Assembly (NCBI GenBank): GCA_977006965.1 | Contig: OZ345357.1 | Coordinates: 558,001-622,000, forward strand | From: Phymatolithon calcareum | Taxonomy: Eukaryota > Rhodophyta > Florideophyceae > Hapalidiales | Length of the DNA: 64,000 nt | Reading direction: 5' to 3' | Part shown: positions 1 to 11,018 of the stretch, in pieces | Numbering within the stretch: the stretch's first letter is position 1 | Layout: the number at the start of each line of letters is the position of its first letter | Program-made: the position numbers and the translations under genes | Notes under the pieces: model-generated | What the model was told of the DNA's origin: nothing | Database searches by the model: none | What the model saw: only the letters and a program-made list of their open reading frames with translations

Positions 1-3000
1 GCGCTTCATGTCGATTAACCAATATTCGAAACATAGCAATATCCGATCCTCTTTGACCGCTTAGTCCCAGATTTCGTCGATAAACAAGTCGGTAAGTTTT
101 GGAAATGGGAGTTTGAGCTCTCTTCCCAAGAAAATTCCGCCATACGCTACATGTACAGAACTCTTTCTACCCCCGTCAAGAATATCAACTATACAACATT
201 GGATGAAAAAACATTGCGGAATATTGCAAGCCAGCCATCAAGGCAACAGTCGAATCGACTATCCTCCCCGTACGAAAGTAAATTCCCTTGTTGCTTCGGG
301 CCCGTACTCAATCCACCTGCTGAAGCGCAAAAGGTGCCATTCCTCTTCTGCAAATTCAATCAGGCTTGTGTACTGCTTTCTCCCCCTGCTGATGGGGCTC
401 GCAAGGCAGTGCATTATTGCTGAATGATCTTCTACTTAGATTTCGGCGGGCGTTATTCTGCTACGTAACTAGGAAGGAATTCCTTCCTCTCTGCCTGCCG
501 CTCGAAATACGATTCGATTCCACACGGAGCAAACGGGGTGGTTCCACGATCCGCGAGTCCACGAGGACGACCAGAACATTTGGACTCTTTTTCTTCACCG
601 CTCTCTTGTCTTCTTTTCACCTATGATGACTGTAATCCCCCCGTGTCAACGACGGAAAAACCCGTAGGAGAAAACTCAATCAGGCTTCTGTGTACGCATG
701 AATGGATTTCCAGTGCACTCAAAATCTCAATCGATCGCGACAAGACTTCCAGACCATTTATCCGGCCTCAAAAATGTACGAGTTGAGATCCTTGTGGGCT
801 GCGGCCGCATGAATGTTTAATCCTGCATGTATCGAACACTGATTGTCCAGATCTTTCCTCGATCTGCGACGAATGCTTCTGAAACAATAGGGTAAGCTTC
901 AAAAGTATAAGGAGTCCCTCCAACCAATCTCTATCAAATCACGGGCGTCGCAAAATCTCAAGAATACTATCAGCATAGACCTCACCGCATGCATCTATAA
1001 ACTTTTAAAAGCTCATCAGCCTTGCCGATTCTGCTGTGCTGATGACTGTAAAATTGCTGTGAGCGTTGAAACCTACTCCGTCGCTTAGCTCGAGCTCTCA
1101 TGATCCCTTCATGCGATCGTCATATAACTCATCTAGACAGAGCGAAGGTGCAAACTAGGCATCGGTGAATTGTGCGACGCACCATTCGACCGAGAACGAG
1201 AACACCGGAAACAAAAAAATCACAAATAGCGATCCATGTTTTGAATACAGTACCGCGAGATATAACCCGAAGGATGTCGTGCACTGGTTCTGCGACTCTC
1301 TTTCTTTCTTCTATAACAGAAAAACGCTAACTTAAGTTAGTGCCTGGGGATGTTTCCAAACAGCCTCTCATTGTTCACGAATTTGAGTACTTCGAGCGGT
1401 TTCTCATTGCAAATTTCAGCGACTTTAGATCTAATCACGTCCTCCGGTAACAATACGGATGAGAGAAACCGGTCCGACCACTGCCACAGAGATGCTTTTT
1501 CAAAAGCAGGTCCCGGATCGGCATAGAAATCCCTTATACAATACTGGCGGCATCTCTGGGGACTACATTATAACTTTGCCCGCCTCCGGCGGAATGCCTT
1601 CACATTCCCGCGGGACAGGCGGATCTTCTTGAAAAAGTTATCTACAAACTCGTGTCTTGATGCATCCATCTTCTTCAGACCATCCCACGTTCAATCTCGA
1701 CGGACAACGATTTCTGAACGGGCCAGAGATATCATGTCATTGCGGACATTTTGCGCCTGCTCAGCGTCGTCCGACAACTGACCAGACTCTCTGAGTATGC
1801 CTGGAAGCATCCAAAGTTTTTCTCCGCCCACTCATTAAAGTAGAACATTGCCTGTAGTAACGAACTGAATATCTGGATATCGTCTTCACGTCATGGCGAG
1901 GAGAAGGGAAGCTTCCACGGCCAAAATTAAATTTGTTACCGATGTCTGGATACGACGCGTCGTGCAGTTACCTACTGTACATAGATAATGCTCTTCTGTA
2001 ATGTGCACACTCGCGCGGCTGCGGACCCCCTGGCTTGCCTGAAGGGGAGAATTCCCGCAAGAAGAGGCCAAGAAGCAGCGAAGGGAATTGAAAACTCCAG
2101 TTTTTTCATTCCGATCTCCATCCAGAGTGCCAGGCTAGACCTGGAAATATTTGTGCCGTGACCAGCAAAAAGTGTCGCAATTGATAGGGTAGAACGGAGA
2201 CATCGCTAATGCCGTTGAAACACTGCCAGCTTCATAAGGGAAAATCCAGAAAGCAATACAAACCAAGTAACCTACGCAAGGAATGTGGGTACACGAGAAA
2301 GCTGAAACAGCCAGAGGTGCGGGAGCAACTGTATTGTAGAGTGGAGAAGCCAGTGGTTGCCCAAGACCAGCAGATCACGCTTCCACTACTGTAGTCAAAC
2401 GTATTTGCGGGGACGCGCATCGCCCGTTGCGGTTCGATCACTGGTATTATTGTACGAGGCGCTCTAGAATTTTCGATTTAGCATATTCGATGAGCGCAAT
2501 TTCTCACCAGACGAGTTCACAGTCGAATTGAGGGCAGCGCCAAGACAGCAAGCAGCAACAAGGTCACTGCTCTACCAGAAACGTGCTGAAAGTGATTCTC
2601 GTCACGAAGACTAGGTGTGGAAGTCAGGAGTATTCTCGAATACCCTTGAGAGACTAGGCTTTCAAGGCTACTGGGGAGCTCCCCATTCAAAATATGTGCG
2701 AAGAGCGGAGCATCGATCTGCGTGGCCCGCGAACCCCTCGCAGTGATTAGTTTTTGGACCGCAAGAAAATTATGTCTCCTACATTGAAAAATGTGCTATG
2801 TATTTTTAAAATGTCGATTTGTTCACATAAGAATATTGTACAATGCGTACAATATTTGTAGTAAATGACAATTTAGTGGTCATTTACTAAAACTTAGTTT
2901 ATCCATTTTTGTGGAAATGTTGACATGGTCTCGAATTCATGACTATGGTCATGAATTCAATACCACCTCAACAACGCCTATCACGTCTCCTACGAATTCG

Positions 3001-3005
3001 TCTGA
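1..3005. other. Gene-poor stretch at left edge
   Basis: No convincing intact gene is visible. Open frames here are short (up to about 100 codons), overlap each other and show no recognisable motif. The one structured part is the interrupted minus-strand frame at 1337-1831, listed separately. The last 300 bases before the glycosyltransferase are AT-rich with short inverted words. Confidence 0.5.
1337..1831 (-). pseudogene. Interrupted, coding-like frame of unknown origin
   Basis: On the minus strand one frame of about 165 codons runs from 1831 to a TAA at 1337-1339 with only two internal stops (TGA at 1691-1693, TAA at 1568-1570); random sequence of this base composition would give many more. 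The conceptual peptide has a lysine/arginine-rich middle and a C-terminal part rich in charged and aromatic residues. I recognise no family. It could be a decayed host gene, a mobile-element remnant, or exons split by short introns, since the second stop lies in a possible TAG acceptor context. Low confidence. Confidence 0.3.
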
Positions 3006-4445
3006 TCAGGCCTTCTGCACGCGATCGTAGAGCTCTTCCGCGTTCTCAAACGCGCTGAGAAGAGCCGGTCCGATACGAAGCGGATGACCCATTGTAGCGA
3101 AATTTGTCTTCATGCAATCCAAATACGCCTTGGATTCCTTATTGCATCTCTTCGAGTGCCATCGATGCCTCAGCCCGGGCTCCACGCTTCGAAACGCGAC
3201 CAAATTAGATGTGTTTCGAATCTTCTCAAACATGAAGACGTCCTCAGATCCCCATCCTTGAAACCGCTCTTCTGCGTCTCCGAACGGGTCAACATCGCGG
3301 AAATCTCCGTTTCGAATGCAAACCATCCCAAAAGATGTAAACCTCCAGAATCCGTTTCGTTGTTCAATCACCGGTCTTTCATTTGCGTATGGGAACAGGC
3401 TGTAAAACACAGGATAGAAAACCTGTGACCCCAGAATAGAGTTACGCCCGCATCGTTCAACAAACCCCGGCAACACAAACATATCAACGTCGCACATAAA
3501 GAGAACAGCGTCTTCTGGCAAAGTCTTTGCTGCTTCACGGAGCGCGACGCCGCGCGAGAAGTTTCCGTTGGCGTCTCCGCTGTTCTGCGATACGCTCACC
3601 GGGTCTTCTCCATCTCCAAACAAATCCTTGCGAAGGCGCTGCACCTCAGCAATGTCATCTTCCATTCCTTGCAGAATGCAAACAATAACGACTATGTCGA
3701 GTGCGTGCCGTTCTCGCAGGAACTTGATATTCTCTAGAAACAGCCTAATTCGTTCAGCCCGCTGCGAATATGGGAGCAGCACATGTACCCGCTCCTTCTG
3801 TGCCACCGTCCGCATTTGCACCATGCACGCCGGTCCATCAATTGCTCGTCTCATGGACACCAGCACTTCCGTACCTGACCCTGTGTCAACCGCCGCGGCA
3901 TATTGCAGTCCTCGTATCCTGTCCAAGCGTTTATGGACGTAGCGCAGCACGGGCGCATACGAGCCAGTAGCTCTTGCTGCGAGAGCAACGAGTGATTTTA
4001 AATCTTCGGCTAACCCACGTCCATATTCGCCCAGATACCACATCTTGTCAGACCAGGCCGGGAAGAGTGCCGGTATTTTACTGTCACCTGGACGAAGTAC
4101 CAGCGTATCCCATACTGTTTCTTGAAACCGGTTTTCAAACTGGGTCACCAGACGGCCACGGCCCTTCTCCTCAAGCATATGGTCGTCAAACGTGAGCATA
4201 TTCCCGATTTTGACCCTCGAGCACTGTGCATCCCTGCCCACTAGTCGTGCGCCTTGTCCATTGCCGTCATCCCGAGCACGCAACCGCGCGACGAGCGCGA
4301 GAATTGTGCACAGCGCCGCAGAAAGCAGGATAAGAAGTGTCACTGGGACGAGCGGTGGGATGTGGACCCGCGATAGTCGTTTTCGCCAGGACGGCATTCT
4401 GCGATGCACCGCAAGGCGCACACCTCCTAGGTGCATCACGTGCAT
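3006..4445 (-). CDS. Chondroitin-type glycosyltransferase, Golgi type II membrane protein
   Basis: A 479-residue single-exon protein resembling the chondroitin N-acetylgalactosaminyltransferase/chondroitin synthase family (GT7/GT31-like). Near the N terminus (about residues 28-52) a hydrophobic segment follows a short basic stretch, as in Golgi type II enzymes. The catalytic part carries a DVD metal-binding motif at 319-321 inside a hydrophobic strand, and GWGSED at 397-402, the GWGxED signature of galactosyl/GalNAc transferase C-terminal domains. These enzymes transfer sugars from UDP-sugars to growing polysaccharides. In a red alga the acceptor is more likely a matrix glycan than animal chondroitin (inference). 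ATGs at 4445 and 4397 are both possible; the second gives the usual short cytosolic tail. The upstream neighbour Nup155 is read in the same direction, 376 bases away. Confidence 0.8.
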   Translation of the reverse strand: MHVMHLGGVRLAVHRRMPSWRKRLSRVHIPPLVPVTLLILLSAALCTILALVARLRARDDGNGQGARLVGRDAQCSRVKIGNMLTFDDHMLEEKGRGRLVTQFENRFQETVWDTLVLRPGDSKIPALFPAWSDKMWYLGEYGRGLAEDLKSLVALAARATGSYAPVLRYVHKRLDRIRGLQYAAAVDTGSGTEVLVSMRRAIDGPACMVQMRTVAQKERVHVLLPYSQRAERIRLFLENIKFLRERHALDIVVIVCILQGMEDDIAEVQRLRKDLFGDGEDPVSVSQNSGDANGNFSRGVALREAAKTLPEDAVLFMCDVDMFVLPGFVERCGRNSILGSQVFYPVFYSLFPYANERPVIEQRNGFWRFTSFGMVCIRNGDFRDVDPFGDAEERFQGWGSEDVFMFEKIRNTSNLVAFRSVEPGLRHRWHSKRCNKESKAYLDCMKTNFATMGHPLRIGPALLSAFENAEELYDRVQKA

Positions 4446-4821
4446 TCGTCTCGATAGATGAAAGCACGGATCGGAGGCAAAAATGGCTATGTAACGCCAT
4501 CGCGTGTCTGACGTTGGCTGCTATGAGGATTTGTTGTTGATGAGCATATAAAGCGGTTCAAGGAATGTACAGGTAGTATCTCTTTGGGACAAACATGAGC
4601 CGTTGATGGCCCATTGTCAACATACGTAGCACTTGTACGGCGAGCGCAGACTCCAGAACAGATCGACAGCTTCCCCAACAAATCTGACTGCCTCAGCTAA
4701 AACCTGACCTGACGAAACTGCAATGTCAGACTGTTCGGCGTTTTACTTCGTGGATTAGTAATAAACTGTCAGTGGGAAACAATGATGCAAGGGATAACGG
4801 CATTGCTCACTAAAACCGACC
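4446..4821. other. Intergenic spacer
   Basis: About 376 bases between the Nup155 stop and the glycosyltransferase start, both on the minus strand. It should hold the Nup155 3' end and the glycosyltransferase promoter. No clear TATA box, repeat or small gene was seen. Confidence 0.5.
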
Positions 4822-7800
4822 TTACGTCAAGGTCAACACACTTTTTTCTAACCTCTCAAATCGCTGAATAAGACTGGCAGCTGCGCCTCCAGACATTCCT
4901 CTCAATCTGCTCTTACAAAGGGATATCGCACGGAGAGCCTTTTCGTACTCCGATAGCAAACTTCTGCGCGACAAATCTCCAGTCCGCGTTTCACGCTCTC
5001 CGGGCGTGTGATCTATCCAGGCTGCGACGGCGCGTTCCGTTGCTCGCATCAGGTGCAGCTGCGCATTCTCGTCTGTCCATGACCACGGACCGTCCGTGAT
5101 GCCTACCCTTTGCATTGGACTTTCAATCATGTTTCGATAAGAGTCCACAATTTCTCCGACGGGCACCCCAATTTCTTTCATCAGCCGGCTCACCCATCCC
5201 GATTCCCCTTGCCAACCGGGTGCACCTACTTTTTCAAACACGTAATGCTCAAAAAGCTCCACCACGAACTCGACGGGGAACGACACGTCGCTGGGGTAGA
5301 AGCTCTTTCCGATCGCCACAAGTTTCTGGTATAGAATCGCAGGAGTGTGCTGTGATGAAGCAGTCTCTCGATGCAGCAACTTCATCCATAGCGATCGTAC
5401 ATAAGCATCATCCCTATAAGACCCACATCGAAATGCCTCCAGAGAAGCTTCGATCAATTCAAACGGTCTTGCATATTTGTTAAAAAGCGTGCTGAGGTCC
5501 AAGATTTCTCCGTTCAGTGCCTCCAACGCTTTCGTAACGTCCTCAGAGGGCCCATGTTGTTGAGTGAGCTCATCCCGAACTCGCAACTGCACCTTGGCCA
5601 CATCCATTAAATCTGATAATTCGGAGAGTAGAGTTTCAGCACGCGGGTCTCCAGCAGAAGCTGCAGTCTTGGCATTATGCAGCGCACAGGACAAATCATT
5701 TAGGCGGTCCACAAGCACCTTGTCACTATCTTCTTCCGCCAAACCCATAAGAATAACTGCAGCATCCGCATGACGACCGTGCCTTGCAAAGTATCGCCAT
5801 AAAAGACCACTATCTTGTTTCTCCTCCAAAAACCGTTGCACTCCGGGAGACGGATGCTGCAATAGTTCCACTTCGCCGTTCTTCGACTGGAGAAGGAACT
5901 CATACAGAGAATTCAAAAACATATCCGAAGTAGAAGACAAAGCAACACGCATGCTCGCGTCCTTTAGTCGCCGATTGGAGCCTTGATCCCCGTTTTGTCG
6001 CCCTCGAGCATCACTGAAGTCGTCATCTTCCAAAACTGATCCCACATCACCGGACTCGTGTATAAGAGGATTTAGAGCGTCCAATATGCAAGTATACGCG
6101 ACCTTGGCACGTTCTCGGTCGCCAATGGATTCAGCTTTGTTCCCAGCAGCAAGGGCGACATCAATAAGCACTGGAATAGTGCCGACTTGTTCAAAATCAG
6201 CACAAACACCGGTTAAGTCGTAAAGTCGTTCTGGAGCGGACTTCAGAATTTGCGCAGCTTCTTCCGCCCACGCAACGGCTTCGGCGCGATCAGATGCACG
6301 GCTTGCAGCACCATCTAGCAAACCCAAGCTAGCATCATGCATTATAACTGTACCATCTCCTTCGGGAACGCTTTCTGATATTTCAGTCACACGTGCCGCA
6401 GCTTGTCGCAGCAGAGCCAGACCGCGATGCATGGCAATATCAGCATCCCCAAAATAACTGGGGCACTGTTGATGAAGTATATGTCCAATTGTGGAGACGG
6501 CACTTGCACCGTCGGAATAAGTAGTAAACAGAGACTCCAAGAGAGCTGTTGACACGACAACACCGACCTCAGCAGCTACAAGGTCACAGAGTCTCATTCT
6601 GACCAGGTTCTCCCGACAATCCTTTGGCATTGACGGAGCAAGCCGGTGAAGTTGATGCTCCGCAACCACTAGAAGCAATGAACATGCTTCTGAGCATCTT
6701 AATGACAAACTCTTCAAAGAATTAATGGAAGCCGATTCGGCACGACGTGCCTCCCCTGTCTTTTTCAGCTGGAACAGGCCGCGATACAGCTTATCTTGAA
6801 AATTACCGCTGCCATCGCCGCCCGACGGCCTATTCACATCCATTGGCGTAGCACGCGAAAAATAACTCTGAGTGGGGGCCGCAGGCTCAGGACGAACAAT
6901 TCCTGCCCCGGGAGTCAGCCCCTTGTTTCCTGATAAACTGGGTAGCATAATCTCGGGGGCGTATTTTTCAAGAAATGCAACAAGGGAGAGCAGTTCATCT
7001 CGCATATTCTCAATCGATTGTCTGGTCGCCGCAAGAGACTGATATCCGTCTGGATCTCGGCAATTGGTGATGAATTCGTTCCACAAGGGGTACACAACTT
7101 GCGCAATGTATAAACTTGTACCGTCATGTGCTCCCGAAAACTTGGCCACCGGCGTCGACTGAACTGCAGGTCGACCAACATCAAAATGGGTCATAGTCGG
7201 CGGAGATCCACGATCCGCAGATACCACCATGCTGTTACGCCCATTCATAGGGGTTCCATCATCCATCTCCATGGGAAATGAGACAGAAGAGCGCCGGGCT
7301 GTCCGCCCACTTGCAAACGTTGCGGGGGGATCTTGCAGCCCCGACGGATCACCGCCGTATGCGTAAAACACGCGCGCGGCAGCTGCCGACAGCGCTGGAT
7401 TCTTAATGGCTAGTTTGATACACATGGCACAAACTTCAGCTGCTCCATATCGCGAGAAAAACGCGCGAATTTCGGAGTCTGATCCCCCGCTCGCAGAAAG
7501 AATCTCTTGCAATCGGCTCAGAGGCGGTACTCGTTCATATAAGTGCATAGCAGAAGAAGTGAGGACCCAGAAGTATCGAGGAGTATCCAACGGAACCTTA
7601 TCTAAGGACAAAGAAAAGCTGGGTGACGTTCGCGAGGACAACTCGTGTACGTCCGCAATAGCAAAAGCGCGTGTTGGTACAGTTTCCTGGGCGGTTGTAG
7701 TGAAGGTTTGGTCTCCACTGACCGAGGCAGAAGTCTGGAAAACAATTTCGACGGATTGCGTAGTTGGCCTCGCGGAAACAAGAGCGTTGCGCCCACCGGT

Positions 7801-9102
7801 GGTCGAGTCTGGAAATATCGAAATTAACAGGTCCGACTCCTTATCACGAAGATCAGACATAACAAGGCAGCCCTTATTCCACCACGCCATATGAATGCAC
7901 GGCCTAGTCGTTCCACTTGAGCTTCCTTCAGGCCACGGTCGATAGCCAACGCACTGCAAAGACCTCGGGCGCATATCCTTGCCACTACCATCTCGTCCTG
8001 TAGGCGTTCTTAAGAAGCTGGACGGCCAATTCGTTGAAAAATAAATGCGCTCTCCAAAAGATGTGACAACGATAAGATGTGTCGATGTGGAGAGATTCGG
8101 TGGAACAGCAAAGATTGCAACATACTCGCGTTCGGCCGCTGGTATGGATAGCGACACGAGATTGCGCGATTCGTGAGCAACGCTTACGGACTTCACATTT
8201 TTCAGAGCATCGCGGTCTGACATGTCGTACACAGTCAAGTTCCCTCCTTGCGAGAGGGTGTACAAGGCCTTACGTGAGGGATCAACGGCCAGATCTACAA
8301 GCTCATCTTCGCGCGAAAAATATGAAGTTACGCTTGCGGGTAGAAGATATTGCGCTATGGAGCTGGCATTGTGGACCAGTTTGCGCACTCTCTTACGCGG
8401 GCGGGTTGGAAGTAGACCTAACATCCAGCGCTGTTGCTCGCCTTGATATACAAATTCATGTAATGATCCGTCCGCACCAGCCATAAATATTCGGCCATCA
8501 GGCGTTGAACTTATCTTGAGCATGAGAACATTGTCCGTTGCGACGGAAATGTTAGTTGGTACGAGACAAATTTCCCCTGTCTTGTCCGGTCCCGAGAAAG
8601 TGACACCGAGCAGGGTTACTTCTACAGATGTCGCAACCGCGAGCAAGTATTCCACCTCGTCAACAAATACACCATTCCGAGGATGTACGAGGCCGACGGA
8701 TACGATAATTTGGTCAAAACCTTCATAGCTGTAAAAGTCGTCCACACGATTAGCTCCAGGAAGAATACCCGGGGTGTTATGGGGAGTCTCGATTCCGACA
8801 AGCGATTCCGCAGAGTAGCCCCAGAGAAACAGACGCTCGTCAACGGTGAGCCATGCCCTGTTAATTTCTGGAAACAGACCCATAAAACTCTTGTAACGAA
8901 CAGCATTGTACTGCGATGTGAAGGCTGCGGGGAGTGGGAGGATTCCGCGGAGTAATACCCCCGGATCTGCATAATTGGCTGCTCCAGGAGCATCTGCTCC
9001 TTGAACGTAATCGACAGCGGAGTCCCAACCGACGGCAGAACCGCGACAGCTGTCGAGGGCATCATCAACGCACGCTGCTGGTTCCTTCAGGGACGTCTCC
9101 AT
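4822..9102 (-). CDS. NUP155: Nucleoporin Nup155/Nup170 homolog
   Basis: Large intronless gene for an inner-ring scaffold nucleoporin of the nuclear pore complex. The N-terminal block contains the family hallmark FPEINRAWLTVDERLFLWGY, followed by the beta-propeller region to about residue 530. The remainder is a long alpha-solenoid rich in Leu, Ala and Glu, including a low-complexity linker. The length (1426 residues from the ATG at 9102, or 1455 from an in-frame ATG at 9189) matches Nup155 proteins of other eukaryotes. I prefer 9102 because the extra 29 residues look unrelated. It is divergent from the eIF4A-III gene, sharing about 490 bases of presumed promoter. Confidence 0.93.
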   Translation of the reverse strand: METSLKEPAACVDDALDSCRGSAVGWDSAVDYVQGADAPGAANYADPGVLLRGILPLPAAFTSQYNAVRYKSFMGLFPEINRAWLTVDERLFLWGYSAESLVGIETPHNTPGILPGANRVDDFYSYEGFDQIIVSVGLVHPRNGVFVDEVEYLLAVATSVEVTLLGVTFSGPDKTGEICLVPTNISVATDNVLMLKISSTPDGRIFMAGADGSLHEFVYQGEQQRWMLGLLPTRPRKRVRKLVHNASSIAQYLLPASVTSYFSREDELVDLAVDPSRKALYTLSQGGNLTVYDMSDRDALKNVKSVSVAHESRNLVSLSIPAAEREYVAIFAVPPNLSTSTHLIVVTSFGERIYFSTNWPSSFLRTPTGRDGSGKDMRPRSLQCVGYRPWPEGSSSGTTRPCIHMAWWNKGCLVMSDLRDKESDLLISIFPDSTTGGRNALVSARPTTQSVEIVFQTSASVSGDQTFTTTAQETVPTRAFAIADVHELSSRTSPSFSLSLDKVPLDTPRYFWVLTSSAMHLYERVPPLSRLQEILSASGGSDSEIRAFFSRYGAAEVCAMCIKLAIKNPALSAAAARVFYAYGGDPSGLQDPPATFASGRTARRSSVSFPMEMDDGTPMNGRNSMVVSADRGSPPTMTHFDVGRPAVQSTPVAKFSGAHDGTSLYIAQVVYPLWNEFITNCRDPDGYQSLAATRQSIENMRDELLSLVAFLEKYAPEIMLPSLSGNKGLTPGAGIVRPEPAAPTQSYFSRATPMDVNRPSGGDGSGNFQDKLYRGLFQLKKTGEARRAESASINSLKSLSLRCSEACSLLLVVAEHQLHRLAPSMPKDCRENLVRMRLCDLVAAEVGVVVSTALLESLFTTYSDGASAVSTIGHILHQQCPSYFGDADIAMHRGLALLRQAAARVTEISESVPEGDGTVIMHDASLGLLDGAASRASDRAEAVAWAEEAAQILKSAPERLYDLTGVCADFEQVGTIPVLIDVALAAGNKAESIGDRERAKVAYTCILDALNPLIHESGDVGSVLEDDDFSDARGRQNGDQGSNRRLKDASMRVALSSTSDMFLNSLYEFLLQSKNGEVELLQHPSPGVQRFLEEKQDSGLLWRYFARHGRHADAAVILMGLAEEDSDKVLVDRLNDLSCALHNAKTAASAGDPRAETLLSELSDLMDVAKVQLRVRDELTQQHGPSEDVTKALEALNGEILDLSTLFNKYARPFELIEASLEAFRCGSYRDDAYVRSLWMKLLHRETASSQHTPAILYQKLVAIGKSFYPSDVSFPVEFVVELFEHYVFEKVGAPGWQGESGWVSRLMKEIGVPVGEIVDSYRNMIESPMQRVGITDGPWSWTDENAQLHLMRATERAVAAWIDHTPGERETRTGDLSRRSLLSEYEKALRAISLCKSRLRGMSGGAAASLIQRFERLEKSVLTLT

Positions 9103-9592
9103 TGCACCGAATTCGGCGATTATCAGATCGCGTTCAAGGTTGTTGAAGAACGCTGCCGTCAGACGTGGAAAATTCGCATTGCTCAACACTGCAGCACCAC
9201 ATGCAATGAAAAAAACGTTTCGCAGGGCAGAACTTTTTGAATGCCGTGCGTCAAGTTAAGCGTTCGGTGCTTTTGTGCCTTTAGCGGGGGAGGAGAAACG
9301 GGGCGGGATGACATTTTTTGGGGGGTTCAATTGGGTCGAATTCATTGGCTCAAACTCCGGTTCCTGCTCATACGTACACGACTTCTGATTGGTCCTCGAA
9401 CATGCAGAGCCGGTCCACGCTGTACACGTGTACAACGTACGAACTGCACAACTGCAAACTCACCGACCGTTCTTAGCCCATAGGGACTAGTGAGGTGTCC
9501 TTCGTCAGGTTTGAGCCCTGATTTGAGGAAGTCATGCCAACTTTATAACCCTTCTCGTCTTTGAAGCAGTGCTCTGTTCAGCACGGAAAACA
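9103..9592. promoter_or_regulatory. Shared promoter region between divergent NUP155 and EIF4A3
   Basis: The two genes are transcribed away from each other from this interval. It contains a perfect 14-base palindrome at 9421-9434 (TGTACACGTGTACA) centred on a CACGTG core, the binding site type of bZIP and bHLH factors in plants and animals. That the element is used is inference. No TATA box is obvious on the minus side. Confidence 0.4.
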
Positions 9593-10813
9593 ATGGAAAG
9601 TCGAACAGGCTCAAGCGGAAGATCTCGAAATCCACGCGAGGCAGAAAAGGCCAAGTTCTCAGTAAGCAAAGATGTGAAAGTCTACTCCTCTTTTGAGACT
9701 ATGGACTTGCGCGGCGAAATTCTACGCGGCGTCTTTTCGGCTGGATTTGACAAGCCTTCAGCAATTCAGCAGCGATGTATTGTCCCAATTACGAAAGGGC
9801 GCGATCTCATAGCGCAGGCGCAGAGCGGAACAGGAAAAACTGCCATGATAGCACTGGTGTCTCTGCAATTAACAACATCCACAGTACGTGATGTCCAAGT
9901 TCTGATACTGAGTCCTACACGCGAGCTCGCGGTCCAGACGCATGGGAACTTGCAGAAGTTGGGGGAGTATTGCTCCATAGGGAGCCATGCTTGCGTTGGC
10001 GGCAAGAAAATTGCTGACGATATACGACGTTTGGAAAGCAAGTCTGTTCAAATAGTCAGCGGTACGCCAGGTCGTGTCTATGACATGATTCAGAGACAGG
10101 TGCTCAACTTGAAGAAAATGAAAACGCTTATCATCGATGAGGCCGACGAAATGTTCGAAACCGGATTCAAAGACCAGGTATATGACATATACCGCTATAT
10201 TCCTCCAGGCACGCAAGTTGTGCTTGTGTCCGCAACGCTTTCAAAAGAAGTTTTGGAAATGGGCGAAGCATTCATGACAGACCCGGTCTCGGTGCTCGTC
10301 AAGCGAGACGGTTTAACGCTAAAAGGAATTCGGCAGTTCTACGTGGATGTAGAACAGGAGGAGTGGAAATTCGACACTTTGTGCGATCTTTACGAAACGA
10401 TAACAATAACTCAAGCTGTTATTTTCTGCAACACCAAGAAGAAAGTCGAGTGGCTCGCAAAGAAAATGCGAGAGAATAATTTCACGGTGTCGTCTATGCA
10501 TGGCGATATGAATCAGTCAGATCGTGATGCTGTGATGACCAGCTTCCGTGCCGGACGATCGAGGGTTCTCATAGCGTCGGATGTTTGGTCTCGAGGCATA
10601 GATGTCCAAACTGTCAACCTGGTAATCAACTATGATATCCCTTCACATGAAGAATCTTACCTGCATCGAATTGGGCGAAGTGGCCGCTTTGGGAGAAATG
10701 GAGTCGCTGTCTCTTTCGTAACTGAACGCGACCGGGGTGCGTTGAGGGCCATTGAGAGACACTATGGAACGCGAATTGATGTCATGCCGAATAACGTTGA
10801 CGACTACTTGTAG
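9593..10813 (+). CDS. EIF4A3: DEAD-box RNA helicase eIF4A-III (exon junction complex core)
   Basis: A 406-residue intronless DEAD-box helicase with all family motifs in order: PSAIQQ (Q motif, 55-60), AQSGTGKT (76-83), PTRELA (108-113), TPGR (158-161), DEAD (182-185), SAT (213-215), SRGID and HRIGRSGR (358-365). The C terminus with the [10 protein letters not shown] and MPNNV blocks points to eIF4A-III/FAL1 rather than translation eIF4A. It is expected to clamp spliced mRNA upstream of junctions and act in nonsense-mediated decay and pre-rRNA processing. The ATG at 9593 is used because the frame upstream only offers a GTG. It is divergent from NUP155 and convergent with the CCB1-like gene. 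Confidence 0.93.
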   Translation: MESRTGSSGRSRNPREAEKAKFSVSKDVKVYSSFETMDLRGEILRGVFSAGFDKPSAIQQRCIVPITKGRDLIAQAQSGTGKTAMIALVSLQLTTSTVRDVQVLILSPTRELAVQTHGNLQKLGEYCSIGSHACVGGKKIADDIRRLESKSVQIVSGTPGRVYDMIQRQVLNLKKMKTLIIDEADEMFETGFKDQVYDIYRYIPPGTQVVLVSATLSKEVLEMGEAFMTDPVSVLVKRDGLTLKGIRQFYVDVEQEEWKFDTLCDLYETITITQAVIFCNTKKKVEWLAKKMRENNFTVSSMHGDMNQSDRDAVMTSFRAGRSRVLIASDVWSRGIDVQTVNLVINYDIPSHEESYLHRIGRSGRFGRNGVAVSFVTERDRGALRAIERHYGTRIDVMPNNVDDYL

Positions 10814-11018
10814 AGTTTTGGCTATTGTTGGCTGACCAGACATCTGTCGAGAGACATTATTTTATTATCCAGACGACTCGACCATCGCAACTTAATAAAA
10901 AAGAATTAAAATGCTGTTTGAGCGGGAGAATAGCGATTCAATCCGTCCCCCACATTCTCAACCGCAGACCACACCAGAATAAAACCGATGTCGCCTCCAG
11001 GTCAAAATTGGCCAAGTT
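10814..11018. other. Convergent 3' spacer
   Basis: About 205 bases between two convergent stop codons. It is AT-rich, with an AATAAAAAAG tract near 10895 and another AATAAAA near 10980, either of which could serve as a polyadenylation signal (inference). No gene. Confidence 0.45.

Noticed and set aside
113-786. Several overlapping frames of 60-104 codons at the left edge
   Set aside because: They overlap in different phases, carry no motif and show no coding-like composition.
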